Below are positions 1 to 7,276 of a stretch of 64,000 bases of DNA, piece by piece. Made by a program: the position numbers and the translations under genes. Below the pieces are notes generated by a model that saw only the letters and a list, made by a program, of their open reading frames with translations, ran no database searches and was not told where the DNA came from. Location of the stretch: positions 1-64,000 of the forward strand of contig JAOSKR010000005.1 in NCBI GenBank assembly GCA_027493545.1, given 5' to 3'. Numbering within the stretch: the stretch's first letter is position 1; each line of letters begins with the position of its first letter. Source of the DNA: Roseovarius sp. Lineage in GTDB: Bacteria > Pseudomonadota > Alphaproteobacteria > Rhodobacterales > Rhodobacteraceae.

Positions 1-200
1 TGCCTCAGCCTTCGCGGTTCCTGGTGGGTCACGCCTGTGAACACCCGCGCGGCCCGGGTCCGGCCGGACAACGCGACATGGACATCTACAGCCAACGCCC
101 GGGCCGAAAGGGCAAGCGCGAACGCCCGCGCGCCGCCCCGGTTGCGGCGCCGACCGTCGCGGCGCCGAGCGCGCCCGGCGGTATCCTGGCTGCGCAGTAG
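1..200 (+). CDS. C-terminal end of an unidentified protein (partial)
   Basis: An open frame enters from the left edge in phase 3 and stops at TAG 198-200, giving about 65 residues. The visible part has two halves: an N-terminal piece with a possible Cys (VGHACEHPRG) and a basic then Ala/Pro-rich tail ending GGILAAQ. Such a tail is typical of a disordered C-terminus and does not identify a family. The neighbouring DUF1858 gene and Dnr/NnrR-like regulator suggest an anaerobic or nitrogen-oxide metabolism locus, but that is inference from context only. Indels are common in this part of the sequence, so the true stop could differ. Confidence 0.4.
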   Translation, partial: PQPSRFLVGHACEHPRGPGPAGQRDMDIYSQRPGRKGKRERPRAAPVAAPTVAAPSAPGGILAAQ

Positions 201-222
201 CGCGGCCGCCGCCGGGCCGAGT

Positions 223-236
223 TTGTGCCAGATCAA
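223..236. promoter_or_regulatory. candidate Fnr/Dnr-family binding box
   Basis: TTGTGCCAGATCAA has the TTG-N8-CAA architecture of Fnr/Dnr/NnrR sites, with a perfect right half ATCAA. It ends 49 bases before the DUF1858 start at 286, a sensible distance for activation. A similar box lies upstream of the Crp/Fnr-type regulator gene. Inferred from pattern and context only. Confidence 0.45.
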
Positions 237-285
237 CGTCTGCGGCGGTTGCGGCGTCTATTGCCGACCCAGGAGACGCGCACGC

Positions 286-502
286 ATGACCCACCCCCGA
301 CGATCCCGACCTCATGCTCGACGAGTTGATGGAGCGATGGCCGCAGACGATCCCCCGTCTTCCTGCGCCACCGGATGCGGTGCGTGGGATGCCTCGTGGT
401 GCCGTTTCATTCGGTGGGATGCGTGCGCCGAATACGGGCTCGACCGCGACGCCTTCATGACCGGCTGCGCGAGGCCGTCACGGCCGCCCTGCGCCCCGCT
501 GA
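286..502 (+). CDS. DUF1858 domain protein (frameshifted as read)
   Basis: The reconstructed product begins MTHPDDPDLMLDEL, continues MERWPQTIPVFLRHRM, then has the hallmark CVGC pair followed by VPFHSV and EYGLDRDAF. This is the small alpha-helical DUF1858 domain (about 70 residues) with a CxxC-type pair near the middle, found near hybrid-cluster and nitrogen-oxide genes and thought to be redox active. Reading it needs several single-base corrections: extra C after 298 and near 355, a shift near 418, and a missing C near 465. The stop is uncertain: TGA 500-502 after a one-base correction, otherwise the frame runs to 557 and overlaps the convergent regulator. An Fnr/Dnr-type box lies at 223-236. 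Confidence 0.65.
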
Positions 503-1203
503 GCAGCACCAGCGCAGTGCGCGTCGCGCACCACGATGCGGCGGCGCGCGCTTTTGACGAGGCCCTGCTTTTCCCACCCGCTCAAGAGCCGGCTGACCGT
601 GTGCAGCGTGGTGCCGGTCATTTCCGACAGGTCCTGACGGGTGATCGGAAAGGCGATCTCGATGCCCTCCGCGGTCTTGCGGCCGCTCTGGTTGATCAGC
701 CGCAGGAGGGCGTTGGCTACGCGCTGTTCGACCTGCTGCGTCGCCAGTTCCATGATGCGGGTGTTCATCTCGCCGATGCGGCGCCCGACGGTCTTGTAGG
801 TCTCGGTGGCGAAACCGTCGTAGTCGCGCACGAAATCGGGCCAGAGCCGCACCGGCCAGCCGAGCGTGATCGCCTCGGTCGCGGCGACGGCGGAGGTGGG
901 ATATGTCTCGCGCCCGATCGCGGGCGCGATGCCCAGAAGCTGCCCCGGCGGGATGTGCAGCGCGATCACCTGCTCGCCGGTCTCGGTGATGCGCACCACC
1001 CGCACATGCCCGTCGAGGAGCAGATAGGAACCGTTCCGCCTGCGCGCCCTCGTCGAAGATCGCCGCGCCCGCGTCGTGCCGCCGCGACACAGCCAGATCG
1101 AGGATCTCGCGGATCTGGCGCCGCTCGAGCCGCGAGAACGGCGGTCGGCCAGCAGGCTCTCGTCGAGCCGGTGCTGGGGTTTGCGGTTGGCGTTGGCGGT
1201 CAT
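478..1203 (-). CDS. Crp/Fnr-family regulator, Dnr/NnrR-like (frameshifted)
   Basis: Start ATG 1203 gives MTANANRKPQHRLDESLLAD. The corrected frame then reads through a cNMP-type beta-roll (GAQAERF, LLLDGHVRVVRITETGEQV, HIPPGQLLG), a dimerisation helix (RIGEMNTRIMELATQQVEQR) and a C-terminal winged HTH with recognition helix GTTLHTVSRLLSGWE. There is no N-terminal Fnr cysteine cluster, which fits the Dnr/NnrR type of nitric-oxide-responsive regulator rather than Fnr itself; that assignment is inference. Two compensating indels (missing C near 1140, extra C near 1030) hide about 35 residues, and an extra T near 515 hides the ending HALVLLSG. The gene converges on DUF1858. A box similar to its predicted site lies 81 bases upstream of its start. 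Confidence 0.7.
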   Translation of the reverse strand: MTANANRKPQHRLDESLLADRRSRGSSGARSARSSIWLCRGGTTRARRSSTRARRRNGSYLLLDGHVRVVRITETGEQVIALHIPPGQLLGIAPAIGRETYPTSAVAATEAITLGWPVRLWPDFVRDYDGFATETYKTVGRRIGEMNTRIMELATQQVEQRVANALLRLINQSGRKTAEGIEIAFPITRQDLSEMTGTTLHTVSRLLSGWEKQGLVKSARRRIVVRDAHCAGAAQRGAGRP

Positions 1204-1283
1204 GTCGGGGCCAGTCCTAGCCCCGATCGGTGCCGGGCGCCACGCCAATCCCGCCCCCGCCGAACGCAAATCCGCCATCCAGT

Positions 1284-1297
1284 TTGTGCTAGCGCAG
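1284..1297. promoter_or_regulatory. second candidate Fnr/Dnr-family box, upstream of the regulator gene
   Basis: TTGTGCTAGCGCAG has the same TTGTG left half and N8 spacing as the box at 223-236, with the right half CGCAG one base off CGCAA. It is 81 bases upstream of the regulator start, so autoregulation is plausible. It also lies between the regulator and the transglycosylase gene, both leftward. Confidence 0.35.
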
Positions 1298-1467
1298 GTT
1301 CGCGCGCCGTCGCGCGCTAGGCTGGATCAGGACAGCGACCCACCGCCGGTGAAGCGCAAGGCAGCCGTCCACGACCCACCGCCGCCCCCGGGCGGCGCGC
1401 CGCCCGTGTCCTCTTCGTCCGGCGGCACCGCCCGGCCGGGGCGGCGGTGGCACATGCGCGCGACCAC

Positions 1468-2724
1468 TCAACGCCCCAGCGCCGCGGCCATGCCGTCCTC
1501 GGGAAAGCAGGTCTCGCGCCGCCCGTTCGCGCGCTGCCAGAGCCCGATCGCGCGGCGGGTCTTGAACCCCGCCAGCCCGTCGACGCCGCCGGTGTCGTGG
1601 CCGAGCCCGCCGAGCCCGCGCTGGATCGCCGCGACGTCGCGCCGCGTCAGCGGCGCGGTCCGGTCCCAGCGGCTCCCTGAAATCGCCCATCCGGTACTGG
1701 ATGCGATCGCCCAGATGCCCGATGAAGAGGGCATAGAGGTCGCTTTCGTTGTATTCCTTCAGGGCATAGGAAATTGGGCGTCACCACAAAGGCCGGCCCG
1801 TGGCGCCCGGCCGGCAGCATCAGAAACCCCTGCCCCGCGCGCTCGTGCTCGGGAAAGGGGCGGTTCGAGACGCGCGCGATGCCCATCGCGGCCCATTCGG
1901 CGATGGTGCGGCCCCGGTCGGGCCCTTCGAGGGTGCACGAAACGTTCGCGGGCAGGCGCACCTGAAGCCCCAGTCGCGCCCCGCGACCCAGCCCGCCTGC
2001 GCCAGATAGGCCGCGATCGACATGATGGTGTCGGCCTCGGGAGCCCCAGATGTCGGCGCGCCCGTCGCCGTCGCCGTCGCGGGCGACCCGCAGATAGGCC
2101 GAGGGCAGGAATTGCGGCTGCCCGAGCGCCGGCCCAGCTTCCCCGCAGGCTGCCGCCGGGGGCGAGCCCGGCCCTCGACGATCCGGCAGCGCGGCGATCA
2201 GCCCGTCGGTGAAAAACGCGCGGCGCGTGCTCATGAAGCTTCCTTGGTGGCCAGCTACCGCAAAGGCATCGTGGCGCATGGCGACGCGGCCATAGCCGCT
2301 CTCGCGGCCTCAGATCGCCAGCACGATGCGCGCGGGCACGCCGGTCGCGGCCTCGGCCGCCGCCAGCGCCCCGGCATGGACCCGCGCGAGGCGCCGGCCA
2401 TGCAGGGCCGCGTCCTCGAGCTTGCGATGCGCGAAATAGCGCGCCGGGCTGCGGAACTCGGCCTGGAGCTGCTTTTGCGGCACCCGGTCGGCGCTGCCCG
2501 GCGGCACCAGTTCGGGCAGATCCCACTCGAGCGCGACATCGCCCAGCGCCCGCTCGAAGGTCGCCCGCGACACCCCTTCGGCGCGCGCGCGCGGCCAGAC
2601 CGATCCGGCCAGCCAGGCGCGGAACTGGTGCTCGATCACGGCGCGCCCGGCATCGGTGGCAGCCCAGGTCGTCCCCCCCGAGATGACCGCAAGCAGGATC
2701 GAAAGACAAAATGAGGCGGATCAT
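1468..2724 (-). CDS. lytic murein transglycosylase, MltB-like, with C-terminal peptidoglycan-binding domain (frameshifted)
   Basis: ATG 2724 opens a signal peptide (MIRLILS, then SILLAVISGGTTWA after a one-base correction). The mature part has the MltB-type fold: IEHQFRAWLAG, ATFERAL, then LGQPQFLPSAY (GQxQFxPS motif), DGDGDGRADIW, and NPF-type segments. The end (TRRDVAAIQRGLGGLG, FKTRRAIGLWQ) is a PG_binding_1 repeat, and the stop is at 1468. About 418 residues match the family. It would cleave the MurNAc-GlcNAc bond in the periplasm with anhydro-MurNAc formation. At least five single-base shifts break the frame between 1690 and 2700. The 170 bases after its stop hold a G/C hairpin near 1381-1405 and no gene I can support. 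Confidence 0.75.
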
Positions 2725-2855
2725 GCCCGGCAACTCCCCTCGTCCGGCCCCGTCGACAGGGGCCCCGCGTCATTATGGCGCGCGGGGGCGCGCGGGCTCA
2801 AGCCGCGAATACGGCCCGGCGCGGCCGGAGCGACGGACGCCCGGGCACCGGCGCG

Positions 2856-2892
2856 ATTGCAAGATTTTCGCGGTTTCGGGAAATTTTGCAAT
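2856..2892. promoter_or_regulatory. imperfect inverted repeat ATTGCAA...TTGCAAT upstream of trmO
   Basis: ATTGCAA at 2856-2862 and TTGCAAT at 2886-2892 form a 7-bp inverted repeat whose arms extend imperfectly (GATTTTC versus GAAATTT). The element is A/T-rich inside a very G/C-rich gap. A possible promoter overlaps its right arm (TTGTCC 2892-2897, CATAAC 2914-2919, spacer 16), 60 bases before trmO. It could be an operator or a hairpin. Confidence 0.35.
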
Positions 2893-2951
2893 TGTCCCCC
2901 GCTCGCGCTGTGGCATAACGGGGACGAGTTCATGGCAAGGAGAGCCGCCCC

Positions 2952-3479
2952 ATGCCCGGCACACACCTGCCGCAGGCGGCCGGCATGACCGGCGCCCAGC
3001 CCCTGCGCCCGGGCGAGGTGGCGGTCGATCTGCCCGCCGCCGGCGATGCCGCGCTGCGCTTCATCGGCACGATCCGCACACCCTGGGCGCGGCGCGAGGA
3101 CTGCCCGCGCCAGGGCGACGCCGAGGCGGGCCCCGAATGCCGTATCGTGCTCGATCCGGTCTGGCATCCGGCGTTGAAGGGGCTCGAGGCACATGATCTC
3201 GTCGAGGTGTTCTACTGGATGCACCAGAGCCGCCGCGACCTGGTGGCGCAAAGCCCGCGCGGCGACGGCAAGACGCTGGGCACCTTCGCGATCCGTTCGC
3301 CGATCCGGCCCAATCCGATCTCGACCTCGGTCGTGAAGCTCCTGCGCATCGAGGACGGCACGCTCGTCGTGCGGGGGCTCGACTGCGTCGACGGCACGCC
3401 GCTCGTCGATCTCAAGCCCGACCGCAGTTCGTTCCGGCCCAAACCGGGACCCGGCGCCGACGCCGCGCCGGGTTCATGA
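2952..3479 (+). CDS. trmO: tRNA (N6-threonylcarbamoyladenosine37-N6)-methyltransferase TrmO
   Basis: This 175-residue product shows the single-domain TrmO (UPF0066/YaeB) beta-barrel signature: FIGTIRTPWARREDCPRQ near the start, then VWHPALKGLEAHDLVEVFYWMHQSRRD, and TLGTFAIRSPIRPNPIS (the RSPxRPNPI motif) around residues 110-125. The family methylates N6 of t6A37 in tRNA-Thr using SAM. ATG 2952 gives a leader of about 30 residues before the conserved core; the GGAGAG at 2939-2944 fits as its ribosome site. The frame is intact, unlike both neighbours. modA follows 42 bases downstream on the same strand, so the two may be co-transcribed, though no functional link is known. Confidence 0.88.
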   Translation: MPGTHLPQAAGMTGAQPLRPGEVAVDLPAAGDAALRFIGTIRTPWARREDCPRQGDAEAGPECRIVLDPVWHPALKGLEAHDLVEVFYWMHQSRRDLVAQSPRGDGKTLGTFAIRSPIRPNPISTSVVKLLRIEDGTLVVRGLDCVDGTPLVDLKPDRSSFRPKPGPGADAAPGS

Positions 3480-3521
3480 GCGCAAAGCCAGGCCGATGAC
3501 CGCAAGAGAGAGGGGAACAAC

Positions 3522-4312
3522 ATGTTCAGGAGCGTTTTTCTGGGGGCCGCGCTGGCCCTGACCTCGGGGCCAGCGCCGCGCAGGAGCTCACGCTCATGGC
3601 CGCCGGCAGCCCTCAAGGCCGCGCTCACGGAGGTGGCGAAAGGCTACACCGAGGCCTACGGCACCGGGATCGCGACCGTCTTCGGCCCCTCGGGGCTCTT
3701 GCGCGAGCGCATCGAGGGCGGCGAGACGGCGCATGTCTTCGCCTCGGCCAACATGCGCCATCCGCGCACGCTGGAGGCGGCCGGCCGGGGGGGCCGGTGG
3801 CGCTCTTCGCGCGCAACCGGCTCTGCGCGCTCGCGCGCCCCGAGGTCGAGACCGGCACCGATACCCTGCTCGAGACCATGCTCGACACGAACATCCGCGT
3901 CGGCACCTCGACGCCCAAGGCCGACCCATCGGGCGACTACGCCTTTCGCCTCTTCGACAGGACCGGGCACGCCGAGGCGCTCAAGGCCAAGGCGCTGCAA
4001 CTGACCGGCGGGCCCGACAGCGCCAAGCCGCCCGAGGGGCGCAACCCCTATGGCTGGGTTCTCGAGAGCGACCAGGCCGACCTCTTCCTGACCTATTGCA
4101 CCAACGCCGTGCTGGCCAGGTCCGAGGTGCCGGACCTGCGCATCGTCGCGGTCCCCGAGGCGCTGTCGGTGGGCGCCGATTACGGGCTCATCGTGCTCGA
4201 CGGCGCGCCGCCCGAGGCGTGGCGCCTCGCGCTCTACATCCTGTCGCCCGCCGGCCAGGCGGTGCTGGCGGGCTTCGGCTTCGACGCGGGCGCGGTCTCC
4301 GAGGGCGGCTGA
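3522..4312 (+). CDS. modA: ModA-type molybdate-binding periplasmic protein (frameshifted)
   Basis: A signal peptide starts at ATG 3522 (MFRSVFLGAALALTSG) and leads, after correction, into LTLMAAGSLKAAL, the start typical of ModA. It continues with YGTGIATVFGPSGLLRERIE, VFASANMRHPRTL, ALFARNRLCALA and ADLFLTYCTNAVL, ending VLAGFGFDAGAVSEGG. Length (about 263 residues) and order fit class-II molybdate/tungstate binding proteins. Two frame changes are needed, near 3570-3600 and near 3795 in a run of G. No modB or modC permease/ATPase genes follow in this window. Instead come a Mop-type molbindin and a MOT1-like transporter, so how ModA delivers its ligand is unclear. Confidence 0.75.
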
Positions 4313-4329
4313 GCGCGCGCCGCGGCGCC

Positions 4330-4540
4330 TCAGTCGGCGCCTACGATCACGTCGGAGGCCTTGACGATGGCGTGCGCGGTCTTGCCGACCCTCCAGGCCC
4401 AGATCGGCCACGGCGGCGTTGGTGATCATCGCCGTCACGATGACCCCGCCGCCGAGGTCGATCTGCACCGTCGAGTTGACCGTGCCCTTGTCGATGCCGA
4501 CGACGCTTCCGGTCAGCTTGTTTCGCGCGCTCAGTTTCAT
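4330..4540 (-). CDS. single-TOBE molbindin (Mop-like), frameshifted
   Basis: MKLSARNKLTGSVVGIDKGT, then NSTVQIDLGGGVIVTAMITN and VADLGLEVGKTAHA after removing one G near 4396, and ending VIVGAD before TGA 4330. This is a 69-residue TOBE/Mop domain protein that binds molybdate as an oligomer and may store the oxyanion. The invariant MKLSARN start and the TAMIT segment identify the family. It is transcribed divergently from the MOT1-like gene with 117 bases between them, which must contain both promoters. I looked for a ModE-type palindrome there and did not find a convincing one. Confidence 0.75.
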
Positions 4541-4657
4541 GCTATTATCCTTCCGATATGGGATGTCTCCCCCCTGACGATAGGCAGGCGCGGGCCGAAT
4601 TCAACTCCGCCGGGCGGCAGCAGCCCCCGACCGGGGCGGCGGCGAGAGGATGACGCG

Positions 4658-5822
4658 ATGAGCGAGCGGGCGGGAAACGGCTTCGGCTTCTGATCTCGGC
4701 GAGGTGAACGGCGCACTCGGCGATCTCGGCACGCTGCTGCCGCTGACGCTCGCCTGCATCGCGGTGGCGGGGCTCTCGGCGCAGCAGGTGCTTTGGGATC
4801 TGCCTCTTCTACCTCGCGACCGGGCTCGTCTACCGCCTGCCGGTGCCGGTCCAGCCGATGAAGGCGGTGGCGGCGGTCGTTCTCGTGACCGAGATTTCGC
4901 CGGCCGCGATCGCGCTCAGCGGCGTCCTGATCGGCGCGGTGCTGCTCGCGCTCGGCGCCAGCGGGCTCGTCGACCGGCTGGCCCGGCTGGTGCCGCAATC
5001 CATCCTCGCGGGGTTGCAGCTGGGCCTCGGGCTCGGCCTCGGCTGGGTCGCGCTCGGCCTGATGCGCGAGGCGCCGCTCCTCGGCGCGCTCTCGCTCGGG
5101 ATCTGCCTTGGCGGCCTGCGGCTCCGGGACCCACGCCGCGCTGATGACCCTTCTCGCCGGCACCGGGCTCGGGCTCGCCGGCGGCGCGCCGGGGCTTTGG
5201 GAGAACGGTGCCGGTGCGGGCGGCGGCGGGCTTTCGTTCCTGCCCCTGCTCAGGCCGCTTCCGGGCGGCGCCGAGCTGCGCACCGCCATCGCCGATCTGG
5301 CCGCGCCGCAACTCGCGCTCACGCTCACCAACGCCGTCATCCCCACCTCGCTCGTGGCGCACGATCTTTATGGCGCGCGCGCCGCCCATGTCAGCCCGCG
5401 CCGGCTCTGCCCTCAGTACCGGCGCGGCTAATCTGCTGCTCGCGCCGCTCGGGGCGCTGCCGATGTGCCACGGTGCCGGCGGCGTCGCCGCGCATCACCG
5501 TTTCGGCGCGCGCTCGGGCGGCGCGCCGGTGCTGCTGGGGGCGGGGCTGGCGGCGCTCGCGCTCCTGCCCGGCCCGCTCACGCTCGCGGCGCTCGGCGCG
5601 ATTCCCGCCGCGACGCTGGGCGCGCTCCTGCTCGTCGCCGCGGCCGAGCTGGCGATCAGCCGGCGCCTATTCGACGCGCGCCCCTCCTGCCGCCCGGTGA
5701 TCGCCCTCACCGCCCTCGCGACGCTCATGGCCAACCCGCTCTTGGGTCTCGTGGCGGGAACCCTGGCCGAACTCGCGCGCAAGGCGGCGCTGCGCCGTCT
5801 CGCCCGCGCCGGCCGGTGGTAG
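4658..5822 (+). CDS. MOT1/SulP-like molybdate or sulfate transporter (frameshifted)
   Basis: From ATG 4658, preceded by GAGAGGA, the corrected product starts MSERAGNGFGF, then NGALGDLGTLLPLTLA, the GDLGT-type motif of MOT1/SulP transporters. A second motif appears as VYRLPVPVQPMKAVAA (PVQPMKA). About ten hydrophobic segments follow, with LTLTNAVIPTSLVAHDLYG (the TNA-type element), LPMCHGAGGVAAHHRFGAR and a final LMANPLLGLVAGTLAELARK. Length is about 387 residues. Frame changes are needed near 4690, 4800, 5115 and 5405. Next to modA and mop, molybdate is the likely substrate; sulfate cannot be excluded from sequence alone. Confidence 0.75.
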
Positions 5823-5920
5823 CGCCCTCCCCGCTCGACGCGGCGTGACGCCGCGCGGGCTGGCATGGGCCGCGCTTTGCCCGTAAAGAGGGGCGCATGA
5901 CCCCGCAAGCGACGGCACCC

Positions 5921-6685
5921 ATGCTCAAGACCCGCATCATCCCCTGCCTCGACGTGGCCGACGGCCGCGTCGTCAAGGGCGTCAACTTCGTCGATCTGCG
6001 CGACGCCGGCGATCCGGTCGACGCCGCGCGCGCCTATGACGCGGCCGGCGCCGACGAGCTGTGCTTTCTCGACATCCACGCGACGCACGAGAACCGCGGC
6101 ACCATGTTCGACGTCGTGCGCCGCACCGCCGAGGCGTGCTATGTGCCGCTGACGGTGGGCGGCGGCGTGCGCAGCCCCGAGGACGTGCGCGCGCTGCTGC
6201 TCGCCGGCGCCGACAAGGTCAGCTTCAACTCCGCCGCCGTCGCCGACCCCGAGGTCGTGGCCCGCGCCGCCGACCGCTTCGGCAGCCAGTGCATCGTCGT
6301 CGCCATCGACGCCAAGACCGTGGCCCCCGGCCGCTGGGAGATCTTCACCCATGGCGGGCGGCGCGCGACCGGCATCGACGCGGTCGGCTTCGCGCGCCGC
6401 GTGGCGGCGCTCGGCGCCGGGGAAATCCTGCTCACCTCGATGGATCGCGACGGCACCCGCGCGCGGGCTTCAACCTCCCCTCACCCGCGCCGTCGCCGAC
6501 GCGGTGCCGGTCCCGGTGATCGCCTCGGGCGGGGTGGGCACGCTCGACCATCTCGTCGAGGGGTGCTCGAGGGCGGCGCCGCGGCGGTGCTCGCGGCCTC
6601 GATCTTTCACTTCGGCACCCACACCATCGCCGAGGCCAAGGCGCACATGGCCGCGGCCGGCATCCCGGTGAGGCTCGGACCATGA
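5921..6685 (+). CDS. hisF: imidazole glycerol phosphate synthase cyclase subunit HisF (two compensating frameshifts)
   Basis: The true start is probably ATG 5921 ([20 protein letters not shown]), eight codons into the open frame. The TIM-barrel landmarks are present: catalytic Asp in [61 protein letters not shown] and [10 protein letters not shown] with the second catalytic Asp. After RDGT the frame is disturbed between about 6465 and 6565 (GFNLPLTRAV and [14 protein letters not shown] lie in another frame) and then returns for [16 protein letters not shown]. HisF makes IGP and AICAR from PRFAR and ammonia. Its TGA overlaps the hisE ATG (ATGA at 6682-6685), so the two are translationally coupled. 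Confidence 0.9.
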
Positions 6686-6993
6686 CGCTTGAGGAACTCG
6701 AACGCATCGTCGCCGCCCGCGCCGGCGCCGACCCCGACCGGAGCTGGACCGCGCGCCTCCTCGCCCAGGGGCCGGAAAAGACGGCCGAGAAATTCGGCGA
6801 GGAGGCCATCGAGGCGGTGATCGAGGCCGTGCGCGGCGACCGCGAGCGCCTCGCCGCCGAGGCCGCGGACGTGCTCTTTCACCTGCTCGTCATGCTGCAT
6901 GCCCGGGGCGTGGCGCTCGCGGACGTCATGGCCGAACTCGACCGCCGCCAGTCCCGCTCGGGGCTGGCCGAAAAGGCCGCGCGCAAGCCCTGA
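6682..6993 (+). CDS. hisE: phosphoribosyl-ATP pyrophosphatase HisE
   Basis: This intact 103-residue protein has the MazG-like HisE fold: [22 protein letters not shown], then [20 protein letters not shown] (the KxxEExxE metal-binding helix), and a second helix [15 protein letters not shown] with the ExxD pair. It hydrolyses phosphoribosyl-ATP to phosphoribosyl-AMP, the second step of histidine synthesis. It overlaps hisF by four bases. The 283 bases from its stop to the next rightward gene contain a leftward small RNA candidate rather than a clear hisE terminator. Confidence 0.93.
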   Translation: MTLEELERIVAARAGADPDRSWTARLLAQGPEKTAEKFGEEAIEAVIEAVRGDRERLAAEAADVLFHLLVMLHARGVALADVMAELDRRQSRSGLAEKAARKP

Positions 6994-7087
6994 TCCGGCA
7001 ACTTCATCTCGCTGAAAATACTCATTGCGATCGGCCGCCGCCGGACCGCCCGGTGCCCGGATGCGCGGGGCCGAGAGGAAGCGCACA

Positions 7088-7164
7088 CAAAAAAACGCCG
7101 GCGCGAAGCCGGCGTTAAGTTATTGAGGCAGGTTTCATACAGGCAAGAAACCTATCGAGCAGTG
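7088..7164 (-). ncRNA. candidate small RNA with its own promoter and intrinsic terminator
   Basis: No protein gene lies here, yet the minus strand carries a full transcription unit: -35 TTGGAT, 17-base spacer, -10 TATAAA, then about 76 bases ending in a G/C hairpin and seven U. The predicted RNA starts near 7164 and folds into two hairpins: GGUUUC/GAAACC (7131-7152, 10-base loop) and the terminator stem (7094-7116). A 14-base A/U-rich linker (5'-UGCCUCAAUAACUU) separates them and is a natural seed region. Any ORF in it is trivial. It is antisense to nothing annotated, being between hisE and yejA. I do not recognise it as 4.5S, 6S or tmRNA. Confidence 0.65.
7089..7116 (-). terminator. rho-independent terminator (leftward)
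   Basis: On the minus strand a 9-bp perfect stem (AACGCCGGC/GCCGGCGTT, 7094-7102 with 7108-7116) with a five-base loop is followed by seven T (A run 7089-7095 on the plus strand). In the plus direction the same stem is followed only by AAGTTATTG, so it acts mainly leftward and cannot be the main hisE terminator. Confidence 0.8.
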
Positions 7165-7169
7165 CCCCC

Positions 7170-7198
7170 TTTATAAGCAATCCGGCGCCGCGATCCAA
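7170..7198 (-). promoter_or_regulatory. sigma70-type promoter for the small RNA
   Basis: Minus strand TTGGAT (7198-7193) and TATAAA (7175-7170) are separated by exactly 17 bases. This is the best consensus promoter I found in the window. A run GGGGG follows the -10 and the expected start lies at 7162-7165. Confidence 0.65.
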
Positions 7199-7276
7199 GC
7201 TAAAGTTTGAAAAGACGCCAATCCGCCTTTAGGGTCGGGCCCTGATAAACAAGGGCCGAGCGGAATTGTCGCCGAA

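Noticed and set aside
4541..4657. ModE operator between mop and the MOT1-like gene
   Set aside because: No convincing ATCGCTATATA-type inverted halves are present, only isolated fragments such as CGATATGG.
7088..7164. 4.5S, 6S or tmRNA at the small RNA locus
   Set aside because: The 4.5S tetraloop/asymmetric loop motif, 6S bulge pattern and tmRNA tag are all absent, and the transcript is too short for 6S or tmRNA.
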